Source of the DNA: Porticoccaceae bacterium
Lineage (GTDB): Bacteria > Pseudomonadota > Gammaproteobacteria > Pseudomonadales > Porticoccaceae
Length of the DNA stretch: 6,707 nucleotides
Assembly (NCBI GenBank): GCA_002692165.1
Contig: NZJL01000026.1
Coordinates: 10,411-17,117 of the forward strand
Direction of reading: 5' to 3'
Shown: positions 1-6,707 of the stretch, piece after piece
How the letters are laid out: each line of letters starts with the position of its first letter
How positions within the stretch are numbered: position 1 is the first letter of the stretch
The notes under the pieces: generated by a model
What the model was told of the DNA's origin: nothing
Databases searched by the model: none
What the model saw: the letters and a program-made list of their open reading frames with translations, nothing else
Translations under genes and position numbers: made by a program

Positions 1-243
1 CCTAACTCAGCTTTGCGAAAGGTTTGTAGAGTTCGACTTACCAGTGGATATGAGGTTACCTCATATATAGGAGGCGAGGGCCATAATTTACAGGAACACA
101 GTGTTGTGCTCATACGAGGCGGGCGCGTAAAGGACTTGCCTGGAGTGCGGTATCATACTGTTAGAGGCGCTTTGGACACAGCTGGTGTTGCGGGTCGAAC
201 TCAGCGTCGGTCAAAGTATGGAACAAAGCGACCAAAGAATTAA
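1..243 (+). CDS. rpsL: 30S ribosomal protein S12, 3' part (5' end outside window)
   Basis: S12 is a 30S protein at the decoding centre that helps control tRNA selection accuracy. The frame is open from base 1 and ends in TAA at 241-243. The visible 80 residues begin [16 protein letters not shown], which aligns to residue 45 (Met = 1) of the 124-residue E. coli protein and ends at the same length, so only about 44 N-terminal residues are missing. The hallmark [13 protein letters not shown] loop is intact: the streptomycin-resistance position K88 and the methylthiolated Asp position D89 carry the usual residues. The other resistance position, K43, lies just outside the window. A TTG at 13-15 is an internal Leu codon and not the start. 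It is the first visible gene of the str operon, followed by rpsG after 97 nt. Identity is essentially certain from sequence similarity. Confidence 0.98.
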   Translation, partial: PNSALRKVCRVRLTSGYEVTSYIGGEGHNLQEHSVVLIRGGRVKDLPGVRYHTVRGALDTAGVAGRTQRRSKYGTKRPKN

Positions 244-275
244 ACAGCAACTATACTTAGGTTGGTTCGCTATAA

Positions 276-302
276 CGTTTGCCCGAGGAGCCGGTGCAAA
301 CG
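276..302 (+). promoter_or_regulatory. Hairpin in the rpsL-rpsG gap, candidate S7 autoregulatory site
   Basis: CGTTTGC (276-282) pairs perfectly with GCAAACG (296-302). Inside it CCG (283-285) pairs with CGG (292-294) around loop AGGAGC, leaving one bulged T at 295, for a total of 10 bp. A weaker outer pairing is possible between ATACT (253-257) and AGTAT (313-317). No T-run follows, so this is not an intrinsic terminator. In E. coli the S12-S7 intercistronic mRNA, of nearly the same length, binds free S7 and represses translation of the distal genes. Position and structure here fit that role, but S7 binding is inferred. Confidence 0.55.
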
Positions 303-340
303 GTTGACGCGTAGTATTTCTTAGTAAAAAAGGAAGCATC

Positions 341-811
341 ATGCCAAGAAGGAGAGTGATAGCTAAGAGGGAAATTCTCCCGGACCCAAAGTTCAACAAC
401 ATCATGCTTGCCAAGTTCATGAATCATGTAATGGTAAGCGGTAAAAAGTCAGTTGCTGAACGCATTGTGTATGGTGCAATGTCAGTGGTTGAAGATCGTT
501 TAAAAAGAGATCCTCTGGAAATTTTCGAAGAAGCTTTAGACAATGTAGCGCCTATGGTTGAGGTAAAATCAAGAAGAGTTGGAGGGGCTACTTATCAGGT
601 GCCTGTAGAGGTCAGACCTTCTAGGCGCACGGCTCTAGCCATGCGCTGGCTTGTCGACTATGCACGGAGTAGAGGAGAAAAATCTATGCCGCTGAGATTA
701 GCAGGTGAGCTAATTGACGCGGTTCAAGGAAAGGGTGGTGCGGTGAAAAAGCGCGAAGATGTGCACCGAATGGCAGAAGCAAACAAGGCCTTTTCTCACT
801 TTCGCTTCTAA
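341..811 (+). CDS. rpsG: 30S ribosomal protein S7
   Basis: S7 is a primary 16S rRNA-binding protein that nucleates folding of the 30S head and contacts the E-site tRNA. In E. coli it is also the translational repressor of the str operon. The product is 156 residues, the same length as the short (E. coli B type) S7. It carries the conserved N-terminus [16 protein letters not shown], the central [21 protein letters not shown] block (roughly residues 74-94) and the C-terminal [16 protein letters not shown] block. The start is ATG 341, preceded by AGGA at 331-334 with a 6-nt spacer. It follows rpsL by 97 nt and precedes fusA by 79 nt, on the same strand, as in the classical str operon. Nothing is truncated or unusual in the protein. 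Confidence 0.98.
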   Translation: MPRRRVIAKREILPDPKFNNIMLAKFMNHVMVSGKKSVAERIVYGAMSVVEDRLKRDPLEIFEEALDNVAPMVEVKSRRVGGATYQVPVEVRPSRRTALAMRWLVDYARSRGEKSMPLRLAGELIDAVQGKGGAVKKREDVHRMAEANKAFSHFRF

Positions 812-890
812 ACTATTAATTTCTGCAAACCTACCATCGTAGAACAATTGTCTAGACAACAACCGTGGCGCTACCCAAAGAGGAAATCTC

Positions 891-2996
891 GTGCCCCGTT
901 CAACATCCATAAACTATTACCGCAACATTGGAATCTGTGCTCACGTGGACGCGGGTAAGACCACCACCACGGAAAGGATTCTCTTTTATACCGGTTTATC
1001 GCATAAGATTGGTGAGGTGCACGATGGTGCAGCAACTATGGATTGGATGGAGCAGGAGCAAGAGCGAGGAATTACCATAACTTCAGCGGCGACCACTTGT
1101 TTTTGGTGCGGCATGGACTCTCAATTTTTAGATCATCGTATCAATATAATTGATACCCCTGGTCATGTTGACTTCACAATTGAGGTTGAGCGCTCGCTCA
1201 GGGTCTTGGATGCTGCAGTCGTGGTGCTATGTGCGGCTTCCGGCGTTCAACCCCAAACCGAAACAGTATGGAGGCAGGCGGAGAAATACGAAGTGCCGCG
1301 TATGGTTTTTGTTAACAAGATGGACAGGGCAGGCGCAGATTTTTTGAAAGTAGTTAATCAGTTAACTGAACGCCTCGGTGCGACTCCAGTGCCTATCCAA
1401 ATGACCATCGGTTCTGAAGAAAATTTTGAAGGGGTGGTTGACCTAATAAAAATGCAAGCAATCTATTGGGACGAAAACGACCAGGGTATGAGTTTTGTTT
1501 ACGGAGATATTCCCAGCGACCTAACAGAAAAATGCTCACAAATGCGTGAATATATAATAGAAATCGCTGCAGAGGCAACTGAAGCGCTTATGGAGAAATA
1601 TCTCGAAGAGCAGCCATTGCAGGAAGATGAAATAATGGCTGGGTTGCGTCAAAGAGTGCTGGCTAACGAGATTGTGCCAGTCGTAGGAGGATCTGCTTTC
1701 AAAAACAAAGGTGTGCAAGCTCTGCTAGATGCTGTGATTCAATATCTTCCGTCACCGAGAGAAGTTAAATCTATAGAAGGTGAACTAAAGAATGGACTTA
1801 AAGCGATCCGAAATGCAGATGATGAAGCGCCATTTTCCGCTCTAGCTTTCAAAATTGCCTCTGATCCGTTTGTAGGTACGCTTACCTTTATCAGAGTGTA
1901 TTCGGGGACTCTCAAGAGCGGAACCGCCGTATACAATTCTGTTAAGATGAAGCGTGAGCGAGTTGGTCGAATGGTCCAGATGCATTCAAACAGCCGTGAA
2001 GAAATCAAGGAGGTTTTAGCAGGAGATATCGCTGCCGCTATTGGCCTTAAAGATGTTACTACGGGAGATACTTTATGTGATGAGAAGGAGGCGATCATTC
2101 TTGAGAGGATAAGTTTCCCTGATCCTGTAATCTCGGTGGCGCTAGAGCCTCGATCTAAGTCGGATCAAGAGAGTATGGGCGTGGCTTTGGGTAAATTGTC
2201 TCAAGAGGATCCATCTTTTAAAGTCCACACCGATGAAGAAAGCGGTCAAACAATAATTTCTGGCATGGGTGAGTTACACCTTGATATCTTAGTGGAACGG
2301 ATGAAGAGAGAGTTTGGAGTCGAAGCAAATATCGGCAAACCGCAGGTGGCCTATCGGGAGGCTATTAGTAAGAGTTGTGAGATCGAAGGGAAGTTCATTC
2401 GCCAGTCAGGTGGACGGGGCCAATATGGACACGTATGGATTCGATTTGAACCGATTGAAGGCCCATTCGAGCGAGGTTTGGAATTTATAAATGAAATAGT
2501 TGGTGGGGCGGTTCCCAAGGATTTTATCCCCTCAGTATCAAAGGGTATAGAAGAGCAAATGCGAAACGGTATTTTGGCGGGGTATCCGCTTTTGGGTGTT
2601 AAGGCAACATTATTTGACGGCTCTTTTCACGATGTGGATTCTTCTGAGATGGCCTTCAAGATTGCAGCTTCATCTGCTACAAAAACGTTATCAGAAGATG
2701 GCGGTGCAATTCTTCTTGAACCAGTAATGAAAGTTGAGGTGGTGACCCCTGAGGAAAATATGGGTGATGTGGTAGGGGATCTAAATCGCCGCCGAGGGAT
2801 CATACTTGGCATGGCTGATAGGGCTCAAGGCAAAATAGTCAACGCTCAAGTTCCTCTGGCCGAAATGTTTGGTTACGCTACTGACCTGCGGTCAGCCACT
2901 CAGGGCAGAGCCACTTTCACAATGGAATTTGAAAAGTACTCTGAGGCGCCCAAGAGGGTTACCGACAGCATGGTGGCTAAGAATTTAGGCGCTTGA
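891..2996 (+). CDS. fusA: Translation elongation factor G (str-operon copy)
   Basis: EF-G is the cytoplasmic GTPase that drives tRNA-mRNA translocation and, with RRF, splits post-termination ribosomes. The 701-residue product (E. coli 704) has the full five-domain layout: G domain about 1-285 with P-loop AHVDAGKT (17-24), switch [12 protein letters not shown] (53-63), DTPGH (88-92), NKMD (142-145) and SAFK (268-271); domain II about 290-400; domain III with MGELHLD (459-465); domain IV with tip loop QSGGRGQYG (505-513) and the tip His H580, matching E. coli H583; and domain V to the end. The start is GTG 891, the only candidate aligning with the family N-terminus, with AGAGGA at 879-884. Oddities: G266 replaces the usual Cys while C114 is kept, and a CFWC motif (70-73) replaces the AFWS seen in E. 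coli. It follows rpsG, and its stop lies 14 nt from the stop of the inverted paralogue. Confidence 0.98.
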   Translation: MPRSTSINYYRNIGICAHVDAGKTTTTERILFYTGLSHKIGEVHDGAATMDWMEQEQERGITITSAATTCFWCGMDSQFLDHRINIIDTPGHVDFTIEVERSLRVLDAAVVVLCAASGVQPQTETVWRQAEKYEVPRMVFVNKMDRAGADFLKVVNQLTERLGATPVPIQMTIGSEENFEGVVDLIKMQAIYWDENDQGMSFVYGDIPSDLTEKCSQMREYIIEIAAEATEALMEKYLEEQPLQEDEIMAGLRQRVLANEIVPVVGGSAFKNKGVQALLDAVIQYLPSPREVKSIEGELKNGLKAIRNADDEAPFSALAFKIASDPFVGTLTFIRVYSGTLKSGTAVYNSVKMKRERVGRMVQMHSNSREEIKEVLAGDIAAAIGLKDVTTGDTLCDEKEAIILERISFPDPVISVALEPRSKSDQESMGVALGKLSQEDPSFKVHTDEESGQTIISGMGELHLDILVERMKREFGVEANIGKPQVAYREAISKSCEIEGKFIRQSGGRGQYGHVWIRFEPIEGPFERGLEFINEIVGGAVPKDFIPSVSKGIEEQMRNGILAGYPLLGVKATLFDGSFHDVDSSEMAFKIAASSATKTLSEDGGAILLEPVMKVEVVTPEENMGDVVGDLNRRRGIILGMADRAQGKIVNAQVPLAEMFGYATDLRSATQGRATFTMEFEKYSEAPKRVTDSMVAKNLGA

Positions 2997-3010
2997 GATA
3001 TATCAACAAT

Positions 3011-5095
3011 TCACTTTTCAGCATTTCTCTCTTTCGCGGAAGCAATTATCTCCACGGAGATATTCTGTGGGCATGGTAAGTAATGAGAAAATTCCATAGA
3101 GAATTGGCCACGACCCGAAGTCATCGTGCGCAAATGGCCAATATATCCAAACATTTCTGACAGCGGCACCTCTGCTTTGATTCTCACGCCTGTTTTACCT
3201 GCCTCTTGATCTTTAATCATTCCACGCCGCCGATTTAGATCTCCGATGACATCGCCTACATGATCTTCTGGTGTAAAAACATCCACTTTCATAATGGGCT
3301 CGATTAGCTGAGGACCGGCTTTTGGCATTGTCTGCCTGTATGCAGCTTTTGCGGCCAATTCGAAGGCCACAGCAGATGAGTCGACGGCATGATAAGCACC
3401 ATCATATATCTCTATTTCAACATCTAGAACAGGATATCCAGCGAGCGGCCCTTCCATCATCATGCTTTTAAAGCCTTTCTCAATTGCAGGAAAAAATTCT
3501 TTCGGAATATTTCCTCCGACGACTGTCGAACGAAAGCCAAATCCACTCCCAGGCTCACCCGGTTTAATCTTAAAATCAATCTTGCCAAACTGTCCTGCTC
3601 CGCCTGTTTGCTTCTTGTGGGTGTAACTATCGTCCACGGATAACGTTATTGTTTCTCGGTACGCTACCTGAGGCTCGCCGACGATCAGATCTACACCATA
3701 ACTGCGATTGAGGATGTCTACCTTCACATCTAAATGCAATTCTCCCATGCCTTTGAGAATGGTTTCTCCCGAATCTTGGTCCGTTTCGACATGGAAAGAT
3801 GGGTCTTCTGCCACCATTTTTCCAATTGCTATGCCCATTTTTTCTGAACCACCTTTGTCCTTTGGTTTAACGGCGATAGAAATGACTGGCTCAGGGAATA
3901 CCATGGATTCCAAAGTCACTGGATTTTTAGGATCACACAGGGTGTGACCAGTCTGCACGTTCTTCATGCCAATAATTGCAATAATGTCTCCCGCTTTTGC
4001 TTGCTCGAGTTCATTGCGATCATCGGCATGCATTTCCACCATTCTTCCGATACGTTCTGTCTTCCCGGTATAAGAATTCAAGATGGTATCACCTCTTCGA
4101 AGGGTTCCTGAATAAATTCTTATGAACGTAAGGGCACCAAATCGGTCATCCATTATTTTAAACGCAAGCGCTTTGAACGATTCTTCAGCTGTCACTAGAG
4201 CATATTCACCTGTCTCGCCCCCCAAATCATCAGTCAATGGTTGAGGATCAACCTCTTTAGGATTGGGAAGATAATCCACAACGGCGTCAAGGATCAGTTG
4301 AACGCCTTTGTTTTTGAAAGCTGATCCGCAGTATGTTGGGAAAAAATCGAGCGATATGGTCCCTTTGCGAATGCAATGTTTGATGTCATCAATGGAAACC
4401 TCTTCTCCTTCCATGTATGCCATCATGACATCGTCATCTTGCTCCACCGCAGTCTCGATGAGTTCCTCTCTGTATTCTTCTACAAGATCAGTCATATCAG
4501 CTGGAATATCTACGATTTCGTAGTTTTCAGGCAAACCGGTGTCGTCCCAGACATAAGCTTGTCGTGTCAAGAGATCCGCCACGCCGACATACTGGTCTTC
4601 AATTCCTATGGGCAGGCACATTACCAAAGGCTTCGCGCCGAGGACGGTTTTGACTTGGTTGACCACGTTGTAAAAATCGGCACCAATTCGATCGAGTTTA
4701 TTCACGAAGATTATTCTGGCAACTCCTGAATCATTGGCATAACGCCAGTTAGTTTCGGACTGTGGCTCTACACCTCCAGAACCGCAGAAGACGCCGACAC
4801 CCCCATCGAGAACTTTGAGTGATCTATAAACTTCAATGGTGAAATCGACGTGACCTGGAGTATCAATAATGTTGAGCCGGTGGTCATGCCAGTAACAAGT
4901 GGTGGCAGCTGATTGGATGGTAATACCGCGTTCTTGTTCTTGCTCCATGAAATCGGTAGTAGCAGCACCGTCGTGTACTTCCCCCGTTTTATGTATTTTA
5001 CCGGTCAGTTTCAAGATCCTTTCGGTCGTGGTTGTTTTCCCAGCATCAACATGTGCGAAAATGCCAATATTTCTGTAGTTTGATAAGTCAGTCAT
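3011..5095 (-). CDS. fusA2: Second elongation factor G paralogue (FusA2/FusB-like), inverted in the str cluster
   Basis: This is a complete 694-residue EF-G that resembles, from memory, the second EF-G annotated FusA2 or FusB in gammaproteobacteria such as Vibrio. All GTPase motifs are present: AHVDAGKT (14-21), [11 protein letters not shown] (50-60), DTPGH (78-82), NKLD (132-135) and SAFK (258-261). Domains II to V follow, including MGELHLD and the domain IV tip His (H569), so it is probably an active GTPase able to bind ribosomes. Differences from the neighbouring FusA: seven residues fewer between the CYW and DHR segments (67-73), Ala500 in tip loop QTGGAGQFG (496-504) where FusA has Arg, and both Cys of the E. 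coli redox pair kept (C104, C256). The start is ATG at 5095-5093; no good Shine-Dalgarno sequence precedes it. It lies between fusA and tuf on the opposite strand. Whether it translocates, recycles ribosomes or serves a stress state cannot be read from sequence. Confidence 0.95.
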   Translation of the reverse strand: MTDLSNYRNIGIFAHVDAGKTTTTERILKLTGKIHKTGEVHDGAATTDFMEQEQERGITIQSAATTCYWHDHRLNIIDTPGHVDFTIEVYRSLKVLDGGVGVFCGSGGVEPQSETNWRYANDSGVARIIFVNKLDRIGADFYNVVNQVKTVLGAKPLVMCLPIGIEDQYVGVADLLTRQAYVWDDTGLPENYEIVDIPADMTDLVEEYREELIETAVEQDDDVMMAYMEGEEVSIDDIKHCIRKGTISLDFFPTYCGSAFKNKGVQLILDAVVDYLPNPKEVDPQPLTDDLGGETGEYALVTAEESFKALAFKIMDDRFGALTFIRIYSGTLRRGDTILNSYTGKTERIGRMVEMHADDRNELEQAKAGDIIAIIGMKNVQTGHTLCDPKNPVTLESMVFPEPVISIAVKPKDKGGSEKMGIAIGKMVAEDPSFHVETDQDSGETILKGMGELHLDVKVDILNRSYGVDLIVGEPQVAYRETITLSVDDSYTHKKQTGGAGQFGKIDFKIKPGEPGSGFGFRSTVVGGNIPKEFFPAIEKGFKSMMMEGPLAGYPVLDVEIEIYDGAYHAVDSSAVAFELAAKAAYRQTMPKAGPQLIEPIMKVDVFTPEDHVGDVIGDLNRRRGMIKDQEAGKTGVRIKAEVPLSEMFGYIGHLRTMTSGRGQFSMEFSHYLPCPQNISVEIIASAKERNAEK

Positions 5096-5132
5096 GTGTT
5101 TGTGCTCAATGTTTAGAAGCTTTATTTTCGGA

Positions 5133-5170
5133 CGCGCGCGAGTATAACGGATATTAAAGGACTATATTAA
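5133..5170 (-). promoter_or_regulatory. Candidate sigma-70 promoter for fusA2 with CG-rich discriminator
   Basis: Read leftward, the -10 box is TATACT (5146-5141, five of six consensus bases) and the best -35 is TTAATA (5170-5165, four of six) with an 18-bp spacer. Directly after the -10 comes CGCGCGCG (5140-5133), which stands out in otherwise AT-rich DNA. A GC-rich discriminator between -10 and the start site is typical of promoters under ppGpp (stringent) control, such as those of rRNA and ribosomal protein genes. The predicted start near 5134 would give a leader of about 39 nt. The assignment is by motif only. Confidence 0.5.
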
Positions 5171-5197
5171 AATAAATCGCTATAAATCTCGATAAAT
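5171..5197 (-). repeat. Three ATAAAT repeats at exact 10-bp spacing upstream of the fusA2 promoter
   Basis: On the + strand AATAAATCGC (5171), TATAAATCTC (5181) and GATAAATGCA (5191) are consecutive 10-mers sharing ATAAATS at the same offset. They lie immediately upstream of the fusA2 -35 box. AT-rich elements in helical phase at this place could act as an UP element for the RNA polymerase alpha subunit, or bend the DNA. Only the repeat is seen directly; the role is inferred. Confidence 0.5.
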
Positions 5198-5238
5198 GCA
5201 ACAAACTAAGCTTTTTCAAGCCGTCTCCAATTAAATGG

Positions 5239-5263
5239 TTGGCACTAATTTTTAATTAGCCAA
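5239..5263. repeat. Interrupted 10-bp inverted repeat in the fusA2-tuf control region
   Basis: TTGGC-AC-TAATT (5239-5250) pairs with AATTAGCCAA (5254-5263) over 10 bp if the two bases AC are looped out, with TTT in the centre. A four-T run occurs at 5266-5269, but the stem is AT-rich and no + strand gene ends upstream nearby, so a terminator is unlikely. It may be an operator dyad or a leader hairpin if tuf transcription begins upstream. Confidence 0.35.
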
Positions 5264-5391
5264 TGTTTTCTCGGAAACTTGAATTGCAACTAATTGCGAC
5301 ATTGACTATTACTGAATTCGTTATACCATGAGCTGGCATTTTGGAGCGTGAAATAGTGTAGTGGTGCTGAGTTAAGATTTTATGTTGTTAA

Positions 5392-5409
5392 TGAGTTTAA
5401 ATAAACTCA
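5392..5409. repeat. Perfect 8-bp inverted repeat in the tuf leader
   Basis: TGAGTTTA (5392-5399) and TAAACTCA (5402-5409) are exact reverse complements separated by AA. The element ends 24 nt before the AGGAG ribosome site of tuf (5434-5438) and 37 nt before the ATG. It could be a protein-binding dyad or a small mRNA hairpin acting on tuf. No T-run follows, so it is not a terminator. Confidence 0.45.
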
Positions 5410-5446
5410 ATGGGTTAGCGATTGCGTTTGCTTAGGAGACGTCGAG

Positions 5447-6670
5447 ATGGCAAAAGAAAAATTTGAAAGAAACAAGCCGCATGTCAATGTGGGTACGATT
5501 GGTCATGTTGATCATGGTAAGACTACTTTGACAGCTGCTTTGACGAGGGTTTGTGCTGGGGAATATGGTGGTGAAGTTAAGGCGTTTGACCAGATTGATA
5601 ATGCTCCGGAAGAGAGGGAGCGTGGGATTACAATTTCCACGGCGCATGTTGAGTATGACTCTCCGGATCGTCACTATGCCCACGTGGATTGTCCTGGGCA
5701 TGCTGATTATGTGAAAAATATGATTACCGGTGCGGCGCAGATGGATGGTGCAATTTTGGTGTGCGGTGCTACCGACGGCCCTATGCCTCAAACTCGCGAG
5801 CACATACTCTTGGCGAGACAAGTTGGTGTCCCCTATGTGATAGTGTTTCTGAACAAGGCTGATTTGTTGGCTGATGATTGCGGCGGTGTAGGCTCTGAAG
5901 AATATGATGAGATGGTTGAGTTAGTTGAGATGGAACTCCGCGAACTACTTGATCTCTACGATTTCCCGGGTGACGACACGCCTATTATTATCGGCTCTGC
6001 GTTGATGGCGTTAGAAGGCAAGGACGACGATGGATTAGGCACATCTTCGATAACTAAGCTGGTTGAAACGCTTGACAGTTATATACCAGAACCAGAACGG
6101 GCGATTGACCAGCCCTTTTTGATGCCAATAGAGGATGTTTTCTCTATTGCAGGTCGAGGCACTGTGGTTACGGGTCGTGTTGAGCGCGGGGTTGTTAAGG
6201 TTGGAGAAGAGATTGAAGTAGTCGGGATCAATGAGACCAGCAAGACCACGTGCACAGGTGTGGAGATGTTTCGCAAGCTCTTAGATGAAGGTCGAGCGGG
6301 GGAGAATGTTGGAGTGTTATTACGCGGGACAAAGCGCGATGAAGTAGAACGTGGCCAAGTTCTCGCGAAGCCCAGTTCGATAACACCCCACACTTCATTT
6401 GAAGCTGAAGTATATGTTTTGTCAAAGGATGAGGGTGGTCGTCATACGCCCTTTTTTAAAGGGTATCGTCCACAATTTTATTTTCGGACCACAGACGTCA
6501 CTGGTGCAGTTGAATTGCCCGATGGTGTGGAAATGGTGATGCCTGGTGATAATATACAGATGTCTGTCACGTTGATTGCACCAATCGCGATGGAAGATGG
6601 ATTAAGATTTGCAATACGCGAAGGTGGACGAACAGTAGGTGCTGGTGTTGTATCGAAAATTGTAGAGTAA
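5447..6670 (+). CDS. tuf: Translation elongation factor Tu
   Basis: EF-Tu is the GTPase that carries aminoacyl-tRNA to the ribosomal A site and is recycled by EF-Ts. Domain I shows GHVDHGKT (19-26), the switch I segment with RGITIST (59-65, T62 kept), DCPGH (81-85) and NKAD (136-139). Domain II (about 215-305) has the [13 protein letters not shown] stretch, and domain III includes [24 protein letters not shown]. The length is 407 residues against 394 in E. coli; about ten of the extra residues form an insertion after NKAD (within 144-156). R57 replaces the Lys that is methylated in E. coli EF-Tu. The start is ATG 5447 with AGGAG at 5434-5438. It is cut off from fusA by the inverted fusA2, so it needs its own promoter. 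No terminator is seen in the 37 nt after the stop, so co-transcription with a downstream gene is possible. Confidence 0.98.
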   Translation: MAKEKFERNKPHVNVGTIGHVDHGKTTLTAALTRVCAGEYGGEVKAFDQIDNAPEERERGITISTAHVEYDSPDRHYAHVDCPGHADYVKNMITGAAQMDGAILVCGATDGPMPQTREHILLARQVGVPYVIVFLNKADLLADDCGGVGSEEYDEMVELVEMELRELLDLYDFPGDDTPIIIGSALMALEGKDDDGLGTSSITKLVETLDSYIPEPERAIDQPFLMPIEDVFSIAGRGTVVTGRVERGVVKVGEEIEVVGINETSKTTCTGVEMFRKLLDEGRAGENVGVLLRGTKRDEVERGQVLAKPSSITPHTSFEAEVYVLSKDEGGRHTPFFKGYRPQFYFRTTDVTGAVELPDGVEMVMPGDNIQMSVTLIAPIAMEDGLRFAIREGGRTVGAGVVSKIVE

Positions 6671-6707
6671 TTTCTACGAGAAGATCTAAAGCAAAATTTG
6701 ATTGAAA

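Larger units (their letters stand above)
5096..5446. other. 351-nt divergent control region between fusA2 and tuf
   Basis: No gene or tRNA is seen here; unlike E. coli tufB, tuf is not preceded by a tRNA cluster. From left to right it holds the fusA2 leader, a leftward promoter candidate with a CG-rich discriminator (5133-5170), three phased ATAAAT repeats (5171-5197), an interrupted inverted repeat (5239-5263) with a small hairpin behind it (GTTTT/GGAAAC, 5265-5278), and a perfect 8-bp inverted repeat (5392-5409) just before the tuf ribosome site. Rightward promoter elements for tuf are not clear: TTGACT (5302-5307) is a good -35 box, but the nearest -10-like TATACC (5322-5327) is only 14 bp away. 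Confidence 0.7.

Noticed and set aside
276..302. Intrinsic terminator after rpsL
   Set aside because: The stem is good but GTTGACGC follows instead of a T-run, and the downstream operon genes are on the same strand.
848..859. Perfect 12-bp palindrome TTGTCTAGACAA in the rpsG-fusA gap
   Set aside because: A 6+6 palindrome is expected about once or twice by chance in a window of this size. As RNA it gives only a 4-bp stem.
1739..2098. 119-codon - strand open frame inside fusA
   Set aside because: It lies fully antisense to conserved domain II/III coding sequence and looks like a shadow frame.
4376..4729. 117-codon + strand open frame inside fusA2
   Set aside because: It is antisense to a conserved EF-G coding region, resembles no family I know, and has no supporting ribosome site or context.
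4903..4989. Recent gene conversion between fusA and fusA2 around the [11 protein letters not shown] segment, which is almost identical in protein
   Set aside because: The codons differ at many synonymous third positions between the two copies, so there is no recent nucleotide exchange; protein constraint is enough.
5302..5327. TTGACT and TATACC as a sigma-70 promoter for tuf
   Set aside because: The spacer is 14 bp, too short for a usual promoter; kept only as a remark in the control-region entry.
5334..5348. TGGCA-like sigma-54 promoter upstream of tuf
   Set aside because: The GG and GC elements do not have the required 10-nt spacing and the -12 box is poor.
6671..6707. Terminator or next gene start after tuf
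   Set aside because: Only a 4-bp TTCT/AGAA pairing and no ribosome site or start codon context; too little sequence to call.

Overview
The window is an interrupted str (streptomycin) ribosomal-protein and elongation-factor cluster from a bacterium, most likely a gammaproteobacterium. Ribosomal protein S12 (3' part), S7 and the first EF-G read almost residue for residue like the enterobacterial and pseudomonad proteins, and EF-Tu ends in the same [20 protein letters not shown] pattern. Base composition looks moderate, neither very AT- nor GC-rich. I cannot name a genus.

Layout on the + strand: rpsL (5'-truncated by the window edge, 1-243), a 97-nt gap with a strong hairpin, rpsG (341-811), a 79-nt gap, and fusA with a GTG start (891-2996). 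Only 14 nt later, convergently on the - strand, comes a second full-length EF-G gene (fusA2, 3011-5095). A 351-nt region (5096-5446) holds the 5' control regions of fusA2 (leftward) and of tuf (5447-6670, rightward). The last 37 nt hold nothing I can identify: no start codon with a ribosome site and no terminator hairpin.

In the canonical order rpsL-rpsG-fusA-tuf, EF-Tu is co-transcribed with EF-G. Here an inverted EF-G paralogue sits between them, so tuf must be driven from the 5096-5446 region, and fusA and fusA2 transcripts run into each other with no visible terminator between them.

Together the genes supply the elongation cycle: S12 and S7 are 30S decoding and head proteins, EF-Tu delivers aminoacyl-tRNA, and EF-G translocates. 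The two EF-Gs keep all GTPase motifs but differ at informative places. FusA lacks one Cys of the pair reported to form an inhibitory disulfide in E. coli EF-G, while FusA2 keeps both. FusA2 has Ala where FusA has Arg in a domain IV tip loop. EF-Tu has a 10-residue insertion just before helix D. I infer, but cannot show, that the two EF-Gs are specialised, possibly for different redox or growth states.
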